IMG/VR virus record: IMGVR_UViG_3300044972_000880
Coordinates: 1 to 23,740 of that record
DNA: 23,740 nucleotides
Origin: a virus
Strand: one strand, 5' to 3'
Shown: one piece after another, positions 1 through 6,913 of the stretch
Position numbering within the stretch: the first letter of the stretch is position 1
Layout: the number at the start of each line of letters is the position of its first letter
The notes under the pieces: model-generated
Databases searched by the model: none
The model's input: the letters and a program-made list of their open reading frames with translations, nothing else
Told to the model about the DNA's origin: nothing
Made by a program: the position numbers and the translations under genes

Positions 1-991
1 CGTTGTCCTCATCAACTAAGCGTTGGTAGCAATAAATCACTTCAAACAACTCACTGGCGTCATACGTCGTAGATTTGTAGGTGAAATTGGTGTTGTTGTT
101 ATTGTTGTTGATTGGGTCGCCTTCTTTGCCGCAATTTTCAATCACATAATCAACCCAACTCTCATCCCAGCCCTCTGTTGCAATTTTATTCTTGAGCTGC
201 TGAGCACTCATCAACACACGCCAGAAGCAATAGGGAACTTTCTGTGGGTCGGTGGTGTAAGACGGAAACAAAACATCGCCATCGGGAGCAATGGCCTGAA
301 CCATTGGGCAATCTACGCTGCGCCGAATGATGGGAAACTCAGCATTACCGGTCTTACGCAAATCGTTTAGGGCACGTTTGGCTTTCTTGTCAGTCATTCC
401 GTTGAATTGACCTTTCAAAAGCTCAACCAATTGGTCGTCGGACTTTTTCTCCAAGATGGCTTTAACCAAATCGGGACTAACCTGTTGAAGCTGATCTAGT
501 GTGAGCTTCTGTTTGAAGATGCGGTCCTCCTTCTGCCAGCCCACATAGGTAATCATGATGCCACGCTCAAGGAGGTAGTTGGCCCCAAGTTCCATTTGCC
601 GTTTGAACTGAGGAATGTAACTAGCCACCATCCACTTTAAGAAAGCACTAGTAACGCGGGCGCGGCCAATGTCGCCAGACTCAACCGGATAGGCGCGAAT
701 GTTAGCGCGGTTAAGCGAAGACATGAACATCGCCACGTAGCGATTGATGCGCTCGTTAATAACATGAGCCTCCTGATCGGATGCTCCCTTCCACGGGAAG
801 GCATCGCTTCCACCCTTGCGTAAATCCTCGGACTTCCCCGCCCACAGGTTGCGCCGATTGTCATAGGCGTCAGCACACTGGTCAAAATAGAAATTGAGGT
901 CAGTGGTAGTGCGTTCATACGCATTACGGATAGCCATAACATTTGGCTTATCCTGAACGTAAATAAGTGCTTCTTGATTATCGTTTTCCAT
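1..991 (-). CDS. Portal protein, N-terminal part (runs off left edge)
   Basis: An open frame starts at the ATG at 989-991 and stays open to the left edge, giving about 330 residues. It opens MENDNQEALIYVQDKPNV and contains a segment around residues 58-75 (LRKGGSDAFPWKGASDQEA) typical of the N-terminal region of phage portal proteins, where a PW..ASD stretch precedes helices that carry the clip and stem. Portal proteins form the dodecameric channel in the capsid vertex through which DNA is packaged and ejected. The position just downstream of TerS and TerL on the same strand supports the call. The start overlaps the end of the small upstream gene by 14 bases, so translation is probably coupled. 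Near the edge it has a run of seven or more Asn codons (NNNNNN) that is probably a surface loop. The C-terminal part is missing only because the window ends. Confidence 0.82.
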   Translation of the reverse strand, partial: MENDNQEALIYVQDKPNVMAIRNAYERTTTDLNFYFDQCADAYDNRRNLWAGKSEDLRKGGSDAFPWKGASDQEAHVINERINRYVAMFMSSLNRANIRAYPVESGDIGRARVTSAFLKWMVASYIPQFKRQMELGANYLLERGIMITYVGWQKEDRIFKQKLTLDQLQQVSPDLVKAILEKKSDDQLVELLKGQFNGMTDKKAKRALNDLRKTGNAEFPIIRRSVDCPMVQAIAPDGDVLFPSYTTDPQKVPYCFWRVLMSAQQLKNKIATEGWDESWVDYVIENCGKEGDPINNNNNNTNFTYKSTTYDASELFEVIYCYQRLVDEDN

Positions 992-1235
992 TTAGGTTTT
1001 GTCCAATAGCGCGAATGATGCGGTAGGCTGCACCCTTATCAATTGCTACCTTGTCCGCTAGGACAGCAGCTTCAATCGGTTGGTATTCAGCGTGAAGTGT
1101 TCGTTGCAAAATTTCAAAACCCAACAGACGATCAATCTGTTCGTCCTGCCACTTACGGTCCAATGTAATATCAATCTCCAAGCATTTCATGGCGATAGGT
1201 AGTTCCACCGGATGAGTCTGTAATTGCGTCAACAT
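978..1235 (-). CDS. Small unknown protein between TerL module and portal
   Basis: An 85-residue frame that I do not recognise. It contains a predicted helical segment with DRKWQDEQIDRLLGFEILQRT and a C-terminal stretch (ADKVAIDKGAAYRIIRAIG) that might be a small helical DNA-binding or structural unit. Two starts are possible: ATG at 1235, behind an A-rich stretch (AACGAATAA) but overlapping the upstream gene by 65 bases, or ATG at 1190 giving 70 residues with a 20-base overlap. I keep the upstream one because its context resembles other starts in the window. The end overlaps the portal start. Its place in the packaging operon suggests a small head-assembly or packaging accessory, which is only an inference. 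Confidence 0.6.
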   Translation of the reverse strand: MLTQLQTHPVELPIAMKCLEIDITLDRKWQDEQIDRLLGFEILQRTLHAEYQPIEAAVLADKVAIDKGAAYRIIRAIGQNLNGKR

Positions 1236-1557
1236 TTATTCGTTTGCCCAACAGCTTACCACGGAGTTTGCGAGGGATTGCAACAGGCACCTTGCCTTCA
1301 TGCCCCTCTAGCTTTGCGTAAACCCATCGTGGATTGCGGGCTTCCATCAACACCGTTGCCCTAATTCTGTTTGGGACAGCAAGCGGAGCTTCAAGCGATA
1401 GCTCAATTAACTCTACGGCTTCTTCGGTGAGGTAGGTGTTCTTTCCATAACCGGAGTAGTGCAGCCCCTCCTTTAGCTTGGCCGACTTAATTTTAAGCAG
1501 CTCGTTAACTGTCTTGCCCAGCCTGTCGGCCAGCGTGATGATTTTTACTTTAGCCAT
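1171..1557 (-). CDS. Small protein with N-terminal helix-turn-helix-like segment
   Basis: A 128-residue protein starting one base inside the TerL stop (TAATG junction), so coupled to TerL. Residues 5-27 (ITLADRLGKTVNELLKIKS) look like the short helical domain found at the N terminus of some translation factors and DNA-binding proteins, followed by YLTEEAVELIELS. Residues 60-112 are rich in beta-forming residues with VLMEARNPRWVYAKLEGHEG and many Arg/Lys (IPRKLRGKLLGKR), which could be an OB- or SH3-like nucleic-acid-binding fold. I do not recognise the family. Between TerL and portal it could be a packaging accessory or a head completion protein. The domain reading is tentative. Confidence 0.65.
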   Translation of the reverse strand: MAKVKIITLADRLGKTVNELLKIKSAKLKEGLHYSGYGKNTYLTEEAVELIELSLEAPLAVPNRIRATVLMEARNPRWVYAKLEGHEGKVPVAIPRKLRGKLLGKRINVDAITDSSGGTTYRHEMLGD

Positions 1558-3158
1558 TAGTATCCGCTCCTTCGTTTTGGTTGTTGTATTGTCTTATCCA
1601 TCCAGCGTATGCCGTCAATGCACGCATAGCGGATTACGTCTATCGGGTCTTTCCATGCTTCATCTGTTCCGCCGTCTCCTGTGTATTCCTGAAGGGCAGT
1701 GATGATGTTCTGGCAATTCTCTGAAACATAGAAGCGTGGTCGGTTGAGGCTATCCATCTTGGCCTTACGATTGTATGCCATCTTGCTTTGGATGGCTTGG
1801 ATGCCGTCCTCAATGTCCAAACCGGGGGCAGGATTGAATGTCAGTCCGTTGTCCGCTAGGTCTTCGATGATGGAACTCGCGCCGTTCTGTGATTGATACT
1901 TGGCTGCGCCAAGGCGCGGGTCAATGAGCCTGTCCAGTATCTCTTCCTTGTCATCCGACTCCGACCGGATGATTAGGTCAACGTAGTTCTTAATGCCGTA
2001 GCCAAGCCCCTTGCTGCCGTCTCCACCTATCCATCGTCCTCCATGCCACTTGGCCCAGTCTCCCACATTAACATCCGGCCACTCACGATAGACGTAGTAG
2101 GTTTCGCTTTCATCCACAGCTATCCAGCACATGAACCAGTTCTTGCGCCCAGCCGGGTCTAGGACCATGTAGCGTGTTACGTTATCACGCGGTATCTTAT
2201 CATGTGGTATGACATTGACCTCCCGCGAGAACATAGGGAAACGGGTGGACGCACTCTTGGTTGGAACCCCGTAGGCTCGGGTTAGGATTTCCTCTTCGCC
2301 CCTGCCCTGTAAATCCTGAGCAATACGATCATAACCGCCAAACGGATTGTCCTTTGAATGGAAATAAATGATTGCGCTGTTTCCATTCGCAGCGTGCTGA
2401 ATAAACGGAACTGGTCTGTCATTGAGGAGTTCCGCCGTTTTGGTTTCAACAGTTCTTGCTTTCTCAAGGTAGTCTCTAACCACCTCCGTGTAACCGTCAA
2501 TCGGAGTGAACGTAACAATGACCTTGGCGTTACGGGTAGCCAATCGAAAACGCAGAGTGCGTAGTAGCTCAGGGCCAATAAGGTATTCATCACACCAAGC
2601 CCCAAGATTGAGCCATACCGGTTCACGACTGCCCAACTCCGCACCTTCCAGAATAGTATCGTTGTTAAGAAATTGAGCATAGGTTTTGAAGATGATGTGG
2701 CTCTTAGTCCCCGGCAAAATTAGACTACTCTTGGAGAATCCATTCTTCCGCGTGTAGCTAATGTTCTCCTCAGCACTAAGGGTTTTCTTTCTAAGCTCTT
2801 CAGGGAGCGCATCGTATATGGCGCATTGTTGCTGGCGAATAGACACGTCTGCGTTCTGCGCGAAGCACATTATGACACTACCGGGATTGTCCATTGCAGC
2901 CTTTACTACGGCTGTCGCTGCCCACGTTGTCTTGGACGATCTATTGCCTCCGCTCACAAGTATCTCATTGAAAGACTCTAACAACTCTTCCGCCTTCTTC
3001 CAGTGAGGGAGTTTGAACCCATACCTGTAAGGGTCTCGGATGCTGTTCTCAATGGCCTGATGATAGATGTCGTAGAGCGAGGCTAGAGCCTCTGGCTGCA
3101 TTCGCGCCATCTCCTCATTGGTTGGTGGCGCGAGAATGGCGTGTTTCCTCCAAATCAT
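1557..3158 (-). CDS. terL: Terminase large subunit (DNA packaging ATPase/nuclease)
   Basis: A 533-residue motor protein that pumps phage DNA into the procapsid and cuts it. The ATPase half shows a Walker A motif SGGNRSSKT at residues 69-77, a Walker B-like strand ending in D190-E191 (NLGAWCDEYL) and a coupling-type motif VTFTPIDG at 215-222. The C-terminal half has the RNase H-like nuclease signature: D334 in YMVLDPAGRKNW, then a Trp-rich strand (YYVYREW), D413 in IDPRLGAAK and acidic residues D504/D507 near the end (KDPIDVIRYACIDGIRWMD). Length is normal for the family. The start overlaps the TerS stop as ATGA, and the stop overlaps the next gene as TAATG, so the packaging genes form one coupled operon. 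Confidence 0.95.
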   Translation of the reverse strand: MIWRKHAILAPPTNEEMARMQPEALASLYDIYHQAIENSIRDPYRYGFKLPHWKKAEELLESFNEILVSGGNRSSKTTWAATAVVKAAMDNPGSVIMCFAQNADVSIRQQQCAIYDALPEELRKKTLSAEENISYTRKNGFSKSSLILPGTKSHIIFKTYAQFLNNDTILEGAELGSREPVWLNLGAWCDEYLIGPELLRTLRFRLATRNAKVIVTFTPIDGYTEVVRDYLEKARTVETKTAELLNDRPVPFIQHAANGNSAIIYFHSKDNPFGGYDRIAQDLQGRGEEEILTRAYGVPTKSASTRFPMFSREVNVIPHDKIPRDNVTRYMVLDPAGRKNWFMCWIAVDESETYYVYREWPDVNVGDWAKWHGGRWIGGDGSKGLGYGIKNYVDLIIRSESDDKEEILDRLIDPRLGAAKYQSQNGASSIIEDLADNGLTFNPAPGLDIEDGIQAIQSKMAYNRKAKMDSLNRPRFYVSENCQNIITALQEYTGDGGTDEAWKDPIDVIRYACIDGIRWMDKTIQQPKRRSGY

Positions 3159-3649
3159 ATATTAACAGCCTCCTTCTGTAGCGCGGCCCTAGCATCCGCT
3201 ATAGCCTTCATAGCATCTTCCAAGCTCGGCTTCCCGGCCTTATGTTCCACAACCACCTTGTTCTCACCTAGAGCCTGCATACCCTTATCCACGGCTATCC
3301 CATAGGAAAGAACCAAATCCCGAATGTTCACCTTAGCCAAAGCGTCAGGGTTGTTCGCCAGCATCTCTAGCTTCTGTTTAGCCAACAACCTCAGCCCCTC
3401 TGCCATCTCAAACCCATCAGCCGCCAACTGCTTCCGTCTCACCTCAATAGCCACCTCATGCCGCGCCTTCACCTTACTAATCTGATTGAACGAGAATCCC
3501 GTAGCCTCAGCTATCTCTTCCCACGTATTCCCCTCCGCCAGTTGCTCCAAACACAGCATAGCCTTCGTCGGCTCCCGCGCCTCTAGGGTGCGACAATCGC
3601 TGTCCACTAGGGAGGACAATAGAACTGGGCTGATGTTCTCTAGGCTCAT
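3155..3649 (-). CDS. terS: Probable terminase small subunit
   Basis: A 164-residue protein directly upstream of, and overlapping by four bases, the large terminase. Residues 41-63 (NTWEEIAEATGFSFNQISKV) form a clear helix-turn-helix, preceded by a helix with CLEQLAEG and followed by a long helical region to about residue 130 that would serve as the oligomerisation domain. This order, DNA-binding HTH then central helices then a short variable tail, is that of TerS proteins, which recognise the packaging site and load DNA onto TerL. Similarity cannot be confirmed by search here, so the call rests on the HTH, size and position. It is the first gene of the leftward late operon; its promoter must lie in the control region to the right, but I cannot identify it. 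Confidence 0.78.
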   Translation of the reverse strand: MSLENISPVLLSSLVDSDCRTLEAREPTKAMLCLEQLAEGNTWEEIAEATGFSFNQISKVKARHEVAIEVRRKQLAADGFEMAEGLRLLAKQKLEMLANNPDALAKVNIRDLVLSYGIAVDKGMQALGENKVVVEHKAGKPSLEDAMKAIADARAALQKEAVNI

Positions 3650-3720
3650 ACTTTAGACAAATAGATCATAATCGACTTATACTTGAAACAATCTAGACAT
3701 AGAATGCCAAACAAAAAACA

Positions 3721-3852
3721 ATGAAGAAAAGTCTTTCATCGTTATCCTTCGCTTGCGTATGGATTGTATCGAGCCTCCAAAATTTCTGTCAAGACATTTG
3801 TTCAACTATGTTTCCCCGTCTTCTTCAACTATGTTCTACGTTCTCCTTTTAG
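3721..3852 (+). CDS. Possible small signal-peptide-like ORF, 43 residues
   Basis: A short frame, ATG at 3721 to TAG at 3852, beginning MKKSLSSLSFACVWIVSSLQ. The start is preceded by CAAACAAAAAACA, which closely matches the A-rich leaders in front of well-supported genes on the plus strand. The N terminus (two Lys, then a hydrophobic stretch with Cys) looks like a signal peptide or short membrane segment. Its second half overlaps the repeated 12-mers of the control region, so it could be non-coding DNA with a chance frame. Only the leader and the amphipathic start support it. Confidence 0.25.
   Translation: MKKSLSSLSFACVWIVSSLQNFCQDICSTMFPRLLQLCSTFSF
3801..3835. repeat. Direct repeat of TTCAACTATGTT
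   Basis: The 12-mer TTCAACTATGTT occurs at 3801-3812 and again at 3824-3835, 23 bases apart, which is roughly two helical turns. The second copy leads into TGTTCTACGT (3832-3841), the left part of the large palindrome found at 4223-4238. Tandem spacing by two helical turns suits a protein bound on one face of the DNA, so this could be an operator or replication-initiator site. Confidence 0.6.
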
Positions 3853-3927
3853 GAAGGACCATTTAGATTATTTTTTTATGGGGGCGTTCTGACCAATTAA
3901 CAGTAAGCCACCCCTGCAAGTCACAGA

Positions 3928-4070
3928 CCCCCTCCCCCCCCCTAGGTACGCGCGCGGGCGTGCGGACGTGCGTATGCGGGCGGGTGCGTGCGCGTTAGCG
4001 CGGGCGTGCGTGCGTATTAACGCGCAGGCGCATCAATACGGGCGTTAATACGGGCGTGCGGGCGTGTCTA
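3928..4070. repeat. Poly-C run and GC-rich alternating purine-pyrimidine tract
   Basis: A C5-T-C9 run at 3928-3942 is followed by about 125 bases built almost only of GCG, GTG, GGGCG and CGT units. The 9-mer GGGCGTGCG is exact at 3956-3964, 4002-4010 and 4052-4060, spaced 46 and 50 bases. Within it CGTATTAACGC (4013-4023) is the exact reverse complement of GCGTTAATACG (4042-4052), with an 18-base loop. Such alternating tracts favour Z-DNA, and spaced repeats plus an inverted repeat with TTAA cores resemble an iteron-type origin. The homopolymer run could also cause sequencing length errors. Confidence 0.7.
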
Positions 4071-4222
4071 GTCGTTGGTTGCCGTCGTGCGAGGTTTGTT
4101 TCGTGAGGTGAGGGGAATGTATTGTGGCGGCATTCCGTGTGGGTATGATGGCCGCAAGGTGAAGCGGGCTGTCAGTCCATAGCTTGCAAGCAAGTGATGG
4201 GAGTCAGTGTTTACCTTGCTAA

Positions 4223-4238
4223 TGTTCTACGTAGAACA
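4223..4238. promoter_or_regulatory. 16-bp perfect palindrome, candidate operator
   Basis: TGTTCTACGTAGAACA is its own reverse complement over all 16 bases. Its left ten bases, TGTTCTACGT, occur also at 3832-3841 in the same control region, where the right arm is degenerate. A perfect dyad between divergent gene arms, with a second half-site about 390 bases away, is typical of a binding site for a dimeric regulator. The bound protein is unknown; several small HTH proteins encoded downstream are candidates. Confidence 0.6.
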
Positions 4239-4670
4239 GAGGGAAACGGACAGGTGTCCTTATTTGTTTCAGCTATTGCCTCACCTACGCTTTACGGGAG
4301 TCTTTACGGGGAAAGCGCGAATTTTAACTCGTTGGTAATCAACACCCGTAAGACGGTTTGAAAAGATTGTTCTCGACCTTGAGAAGTGTCTACTTATTGT
4401 CGGTCTCGTCAGTGTTCTTTCACAGTTTAGCACACAGCACAGCGGGGGTGGATTCACCCCTTGCGAGTGCCCAACATAGTTGCAGGGCGGTGACCCGATG
4501 CGCGGCCATATCAGGTGCGCACGTAAGCAGTTTGTCAGTTTGCGATAGTAACGCGAACAAGCCCAACAGGGAGGACCTGATTGGTTTTACGATAGTAAAA
4601 GAAAGACAGATTGTGCGGCGAGCGATTGCAGGGTTGGGTGCGGAGTGCTAGGACAGCCAAGGGGCGCGGG

Positions 4671-4697
4671 GTTGAGCGTGTCAGCTCAACGTGACAC
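4671..4697 (+). promoter_or_regulatory. Two overlapping, mutually exclusive hairpins
   Basis: GTTGAGC (4671-4677) pairs with GCTCAAC (4684-4690) around the loop GTGTCA. That loop is itself complementary to TGACAC (4692-4697), giving a second hairpin that uses the first hairpin's right arm as loop. Forming both at once as a pseudoknot would need a one-base linker to cross a 7-bp stem, which is sterically poor, so they are alternatives. In the leader of the first early gene this could act as a switch, or in DNA as a protein site. Confidence 0.45.
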
Positions 4698-4762
4698 CCG
4701 CAAAAGACACAAGAAGCGCAAACCAGGTTGGCTACCGTCAAAAGGCCGTAGGTTCGCGCTTT

Positions 4763-4798
4763 CCCTTGCAAGCAATCTGCCTCACCGTGGCGCAAGGG
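4763..4798 (+). promoter_or_regulatory. Stem-loop in the leader of the first early gene
   Basis: CCCTTGC (4763-4769) is the exact complement of GCAAGGG (4792-4798), leaving a 22-base loop. No U-run follows, so it is not a standard terminator. It lies about 55 bases before the start of the first rightward gene and probably forms part of a structured 5' leader. Confidence 0.4.
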
Positions 4799-4851
4799 TG
4801 AAACGTCACATGTCGTGATGGCTAAAGAATGCAAAATAGAAAGATAAAAAC

Positions 4852-5169
4852 ATGCAACTAGTAAACGCTGACCAAATCCGTGCAATCGTGAATTCGACCA
4901 ACTCGTTCTCCAAAGAAGTGATGGAGGCGAACCGCGAGTTAATCAAAACCCTACGTGCCGAAAAGAAGGCACGTCTTATGCAACTCACCCCGTCACAAAT
5001 CGGGACGTTAATTGAACATGAGGGGCTGACGTTGGTTGGTGAGAAACGGCGCACACTCAAAAACGGTGTTCCTGTTGTCACCTTGACTCTTCGTGGCACA
5101 CAAGACGAACGCGCCAAATTGCTCAAAGAAAAGGCAAAGATTGAGGCTCTGCTCGCCAAATTGAACTAA
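4852..5169 (+). CDS. Unknown small protein, first gene of early arm
   Basis: A 105-residue protein, not recognised. It starts behind the A-rich leader AAAGATAAAAAC. The N-terminal half is a charged helix (VMEANRELIKTLRAEKKARL), the middle has a beta-rich segment with GLTLVGEKRRTLKNGVPVVT, and the C terminus is again a charged helix (ERAKLLKEKAKIEALLAKLN) likely to form a coiled coil. It is one base upstream of the lysozyme-like gene. Being first after the control region it may be expressed early, but no function can be assigned. Confidence 0.75.
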   Translation: MQLVNADQIRAIVNSTNSFSKEVMEANRELIKTLRAEKKARLMQLTPSQIGTLIEHEGLTLVGEKRRTLKNGVPVVTLTLRGTQDERAKLLKEKAKIEALLAKLN

Positions 5170-5170
5170 G

Positions 5171-5512
5171 ATGCTGGCAACCATTCTGTTCTCCGCGATT
5201 GTAGCGGTGGAAAGTGGCGGAAATCGCCTTGCCGTAGGTGACAACGGCAAGGCAGTTGGCCCAGCCCAAATGTGGGCCATCACGGTGCGAGACGTTAATC
5301 GCATTCTCGGCGAGCCTGTCTTCCGCATGGAGGACAGGTTTTCGCTTGCAAAATCAAAAGCAATGTTCGACATATACACAACTCACTATGGTAAACGCTA
5401 TGGCATACCCATCACCGACGAGGTTAGGGCTAAGGTTTGGAATGGTGGCCCAGATGGGCCTAAGAAACAGGCAACAAATAAATATTGGCAGAAAGTGAAA
5501 TCAAAATTATGA
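5171..5512 (+). CDS. Lysozyme-fold / lytic transglycosylase-like protein
   Basis: A 113-residue protein with a compact lysozyme-superfamily pattern: AIVAVESGGNRLAVGD with the presumed catalytic Glu at residue 14, GKAVGPAQMW at 27-35, and NGGPDG at 91-96 followed by ATNKYWQKV near the C terminus. This arrangement is seen in short transglycosylase-like proteins that cleave peptidoglycan glycan chains. No signal peptide precedes the catalytic helix, so it would need a holin or another export route, or it acts within the virion. The start ATG at 5171 follows the previous stop by one base; the stop overlaps the next start as ATGA. It could be the endolysin, although a lysis gene at the start of the early arm is unusual. 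Confidence 0.72.
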   Translation: MLATILFSAIVAVESGGNRLAVGDNGKAVGPAQMWAITVRDVNRILGEPVFRMEDRFSLAKSKAMFDIYTTHYGKRYGIPITDEVRAKVWNGGPDGPKKQATNKYWQKVKSKL

Positions 5513-5751
5513 AAAAAATACAAATTATCAGATATAAATTACCCGCATATTGGGCATCTTACATATTCAATGGAGACGCAAGTGGACTCGAAGACGGAGA
5601 GCAAGAGGAAATCGACAGCTTTATTGAGCGCGAATCGAGTCCTTTTCCAATTCACTTTGTGGATTGTGGCGAACCCTATTTTTCCCGTATCAATGAAGCA
5701 AACAATCTCGGCGGTGATGTCTGCGATTTTGTCGCTCAGGTTTTGAGTTAA
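5509..5751 (+). CDS. Small acidic unknown protein
   Basis: An 80-residue protein beginning MKKIQIIRYKLPAYWASYIF, with ATG overlapping the stop of the lysozyme-like gene (ATGA). The body has NGDASGLEDGEQEEIDSFIE, then VDCGEPYFSRINEANNLGGD near the end. This layout, a hydrophobic opening, a GD.SGL..E segment and a terminal EP.F...N..N.LGG motif, resembles a widespread small family of unknown function found on phages and plasmids (possibly DUF6926). The family assignment is from memory and uncertain. No catalytic residues are evident. I chose the internal ATG at 5509 over an upstream one because of the coupling overlap. Confidence 0.7.
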   Translation: MKKIQIIRYKLPAYWASYIFNGDASGLEDGEQEEIDSFIERESSPFPIHFVDCGEPYFSRINEANNLGGDVCDFVAQVLS

Positions 5752-5764
5752 CAATCAGGCCGAA

Positions 5765-5821
5765 ACAACGCTCCCAAGCGTTGTCTTGTGGTAGTTTCCA
5801 CAACTGACGAGGCCAGTCGTC
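5765..5821 (+). promoter_or_regulatory. Three consecutive hairpins before the amidoligase gene
   Basis: ACAACGC/GCGTTGT (5765-5771 with 5778-5784), TTGTGG/CCACAA (5786-5791 with 5798-5803) and GACGA/TCGTC (5806-5810 with 5817-5821) follow one another, each with a six-base loop. They fill the 90-base gap between two genes and are followed by the A-rich leader of the amidoligase gene. There is no U-run, so I read them as a structured leader or RNA-processing site rather than a terminator. Confidence 0.55.
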
Positions 5822-5842
5822 TCAAGATAGAAACATACAAAA

Positions 5843-6844
5843 ATGAGAAATCAGATAGAAATACCCGTGTATCCTGAGGGTGCCTCTCAAGGCATCACCT
5901 TCAGGCATCGGGAGTTTAGTTACGCAATTCCGTCGTATTCATTCACAGATGAGTACACGCAGACGCTATGGGCGAAAAGTTTCGCCAAAAAAGCAAGAAA
6001 ACTAATAACCAAAACCGGCATAGAAAACGTCATTCTTGACGTATTCAGATACAGGGGCTCAACGCAATACAATGATCGGGTGCATCAACGCAGGCTGGCC
6101 AAGCAATTGGGCAGTTGCGACCCGTTAGTTAGGCAACCGTTTCTTGACAGAATCAAGCAACAAAATCTCACGCCGCAAGTATTCAGATACGACAGGGCAA
6201 TTGGCGTTGAGATAGAATGCCTAAAGCCTGCTGGAAGGCGAGTTGATATTCCCATATGGTCAAGGGCCAAGGGTGATGGCAGTATTAGGCCCGCACCCAA
6301 CACAGAGGCCGTTGAGTATGCCATCCTCATAAAGCGGTCAGAGTTGGAGCACAGGCTTCACAAATTCTGCGGTCTAATCTCTGACCATAGGGTAAACACA
6401 TCATGTGGACTTCATGTCCACATTGATTGCCGGGGTCGCACGGAAGATGATGTGCGTAAGATTGCCAAGCGGATGACCGCGTGGATGATTGCACTCAAGG
6501 AATTCGTTCCCGAGAGTAGGCGCAACAACACGGACTACGCCGCGCTTTCTTTCTCGGAAACCAACCGCTACCGCGCCATCAACTTCACGGCGTTCAAGAA
6601 GTATAAGACGTTGGAAATTCGGTTGCACAGTGGCACCGTTGATTACACGAAAATCATTGCATGGATTAGACTGTGCGAGCTATTGTTTGTGATTAACGTA
6701 AAGCCCAAGGCGGGGGCTGAGGGCGTTGCGGCTCTCTGTCAATTGCCCTTGACTGAATACGAGAAAAGCTACTGGCTCAAGCGTCACCAGCAGCTAAATC
6801 CCGGCCATTACAGCAGCAGCACGCCAAGCACGGAAAGCGAGTGA
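5843..6844 (+). CDS. Amidoligase-family enzyme (glutamine synthetase-like COOH-NH2 ligase)
   Basis: A 333-residue protein with the hallmarks of the Pfam 'putative amidoligase' family: GVEIEC at residues 121-126 (metal/ATP-binding Glu residues), GDGSI at 144-148, the strongly conserved SCGLHVHID at 187-195, RYRAINF at 242-248 and TLEIRLHSGTVD at 256-267. Enzymes of this fold use ATP to join a carboxylate to an amine, forming amide or peptide bonds. Residues 1-115 are a basic N-terminal extension of unknown role, and the tail after residue 318 is Ser-rich. The next gene is a class II glutamine amidotransferase, the known genomic partner of this family, so the pair may make or modify a peptide or cell-wall linked compound. 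The substrate is unknown. Confidence 0.87.
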   Translation: MRNQIEIPVYPEGASQGITFRHREFSYAIPSYSFTDEYTQTLWAKSFAKKARKLITKTGIENVILDVFRYRGSTQYNDRVHQRRLAKQLGSCDPLVRQPFLDRIKQQNLTPQVFRYDRAIGVEIECLKPAGRRVDIPIWSRAKGDGSIRPAPNTEAVEYAILIKRSELEHRLHKFCGLISDHRVNTSCGLHVHIDCRGRTEDDVRKIAKRMTAWMIALKEFVPESRRNNTDYAALSFSETNRYRAINFTAFKKYKTLEIRLHSGTVDYTKIIAWIRLCELLFVINVKPKAGAEGVAALCQLPLTEYEKSYWLKRHQQLNPGHYSSSTPSTESE

Positions 6845-6850
6845 GTCAAC

Positions 6851-6900
6851 CAGCCCCTAAGCAATTGGGGGCTGTCATGTCTTCCTCGGTTGGAATGACA
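6851..6900 (+). promoter_or_regulatory. Two hairpins between amidoligase and amidotransferase genes
   Basis: CAGCCCC (6851-6857) pairs with GGGGCTG (6868-6874). Immediately after, TGTCA (6873-6877) and TGACA (6896-6900) enclose TTCC/GGAA (6882-6885 with 6892-6895), giving a bulged second stem. The A-rich leader AAAAACAAAAACAT and the next ATG follow. Without a U-run this is more likely a structured leader or mRNA-stabilising element than a terminator. Confidence 0.5.
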
Positions 6901-6913
6901 AAAACAAAAACAT

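Larger units (their letters stand above)
3650..4851. promoter_or_regulatory. Divergent intergenic control region, candidate replication origin
   Basis: About 1.2 kb separates the leftward late genes from the rightward early genes with no convincing long gene. From left to right it holds a small possible ORF (3721-3852), a repeated 12-mer at 3801/3824, a poly-C run at 3928-3942, a GC-rich alternating purine-pyrimidine tract (3946-4070) with an 11-bp inverted repeat, a 16-bp palindrome (4223-4238), a doubled CTTTACGGG (4290, 4302) and overlapping hairpins at 4671-4697 and 4763-4798. No textbook TTGACA/TATAAT promoter is evident. Its placement between divergent arms is where phages often keep an origin and divergent promoters; this function is inferred, not shown. 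Confidence 0.5.

Noticed and set aside
23-370. Open frame of 115 codons on the plus strand at the left edge
   Set aside because: It lies antisense to the well-supported portal gene and starts without an A-rich leader; its residues have no coherent motif.
637-942. Minus-strand frame of 101 codons inside the portal gene
   Set aside because: It is a shifted frame of the portal coding sequence, which itself gives a sensible portal translation.
4117-4182. A 21-codon frame MYCGGIPCGYDG... behind an SD-like GAGGTGAGGGGA
   Set aside because: Too short and unlike the start contexts of the other genes; no overlap or neighbour supports it.
4222-4338. A 38-codon frame starting in the 16-bp palindrome
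   Set aside because: It lacks a leader and appears to be a chance frame through regulatory DNA.
4358-4651. TTG-start frame of 97 codons in the control region
   Set aside because: It has a rare start, no A-rich leader and a Cys/Ser-rich translation without a motif; it crosses a region of repeats and hairpins.
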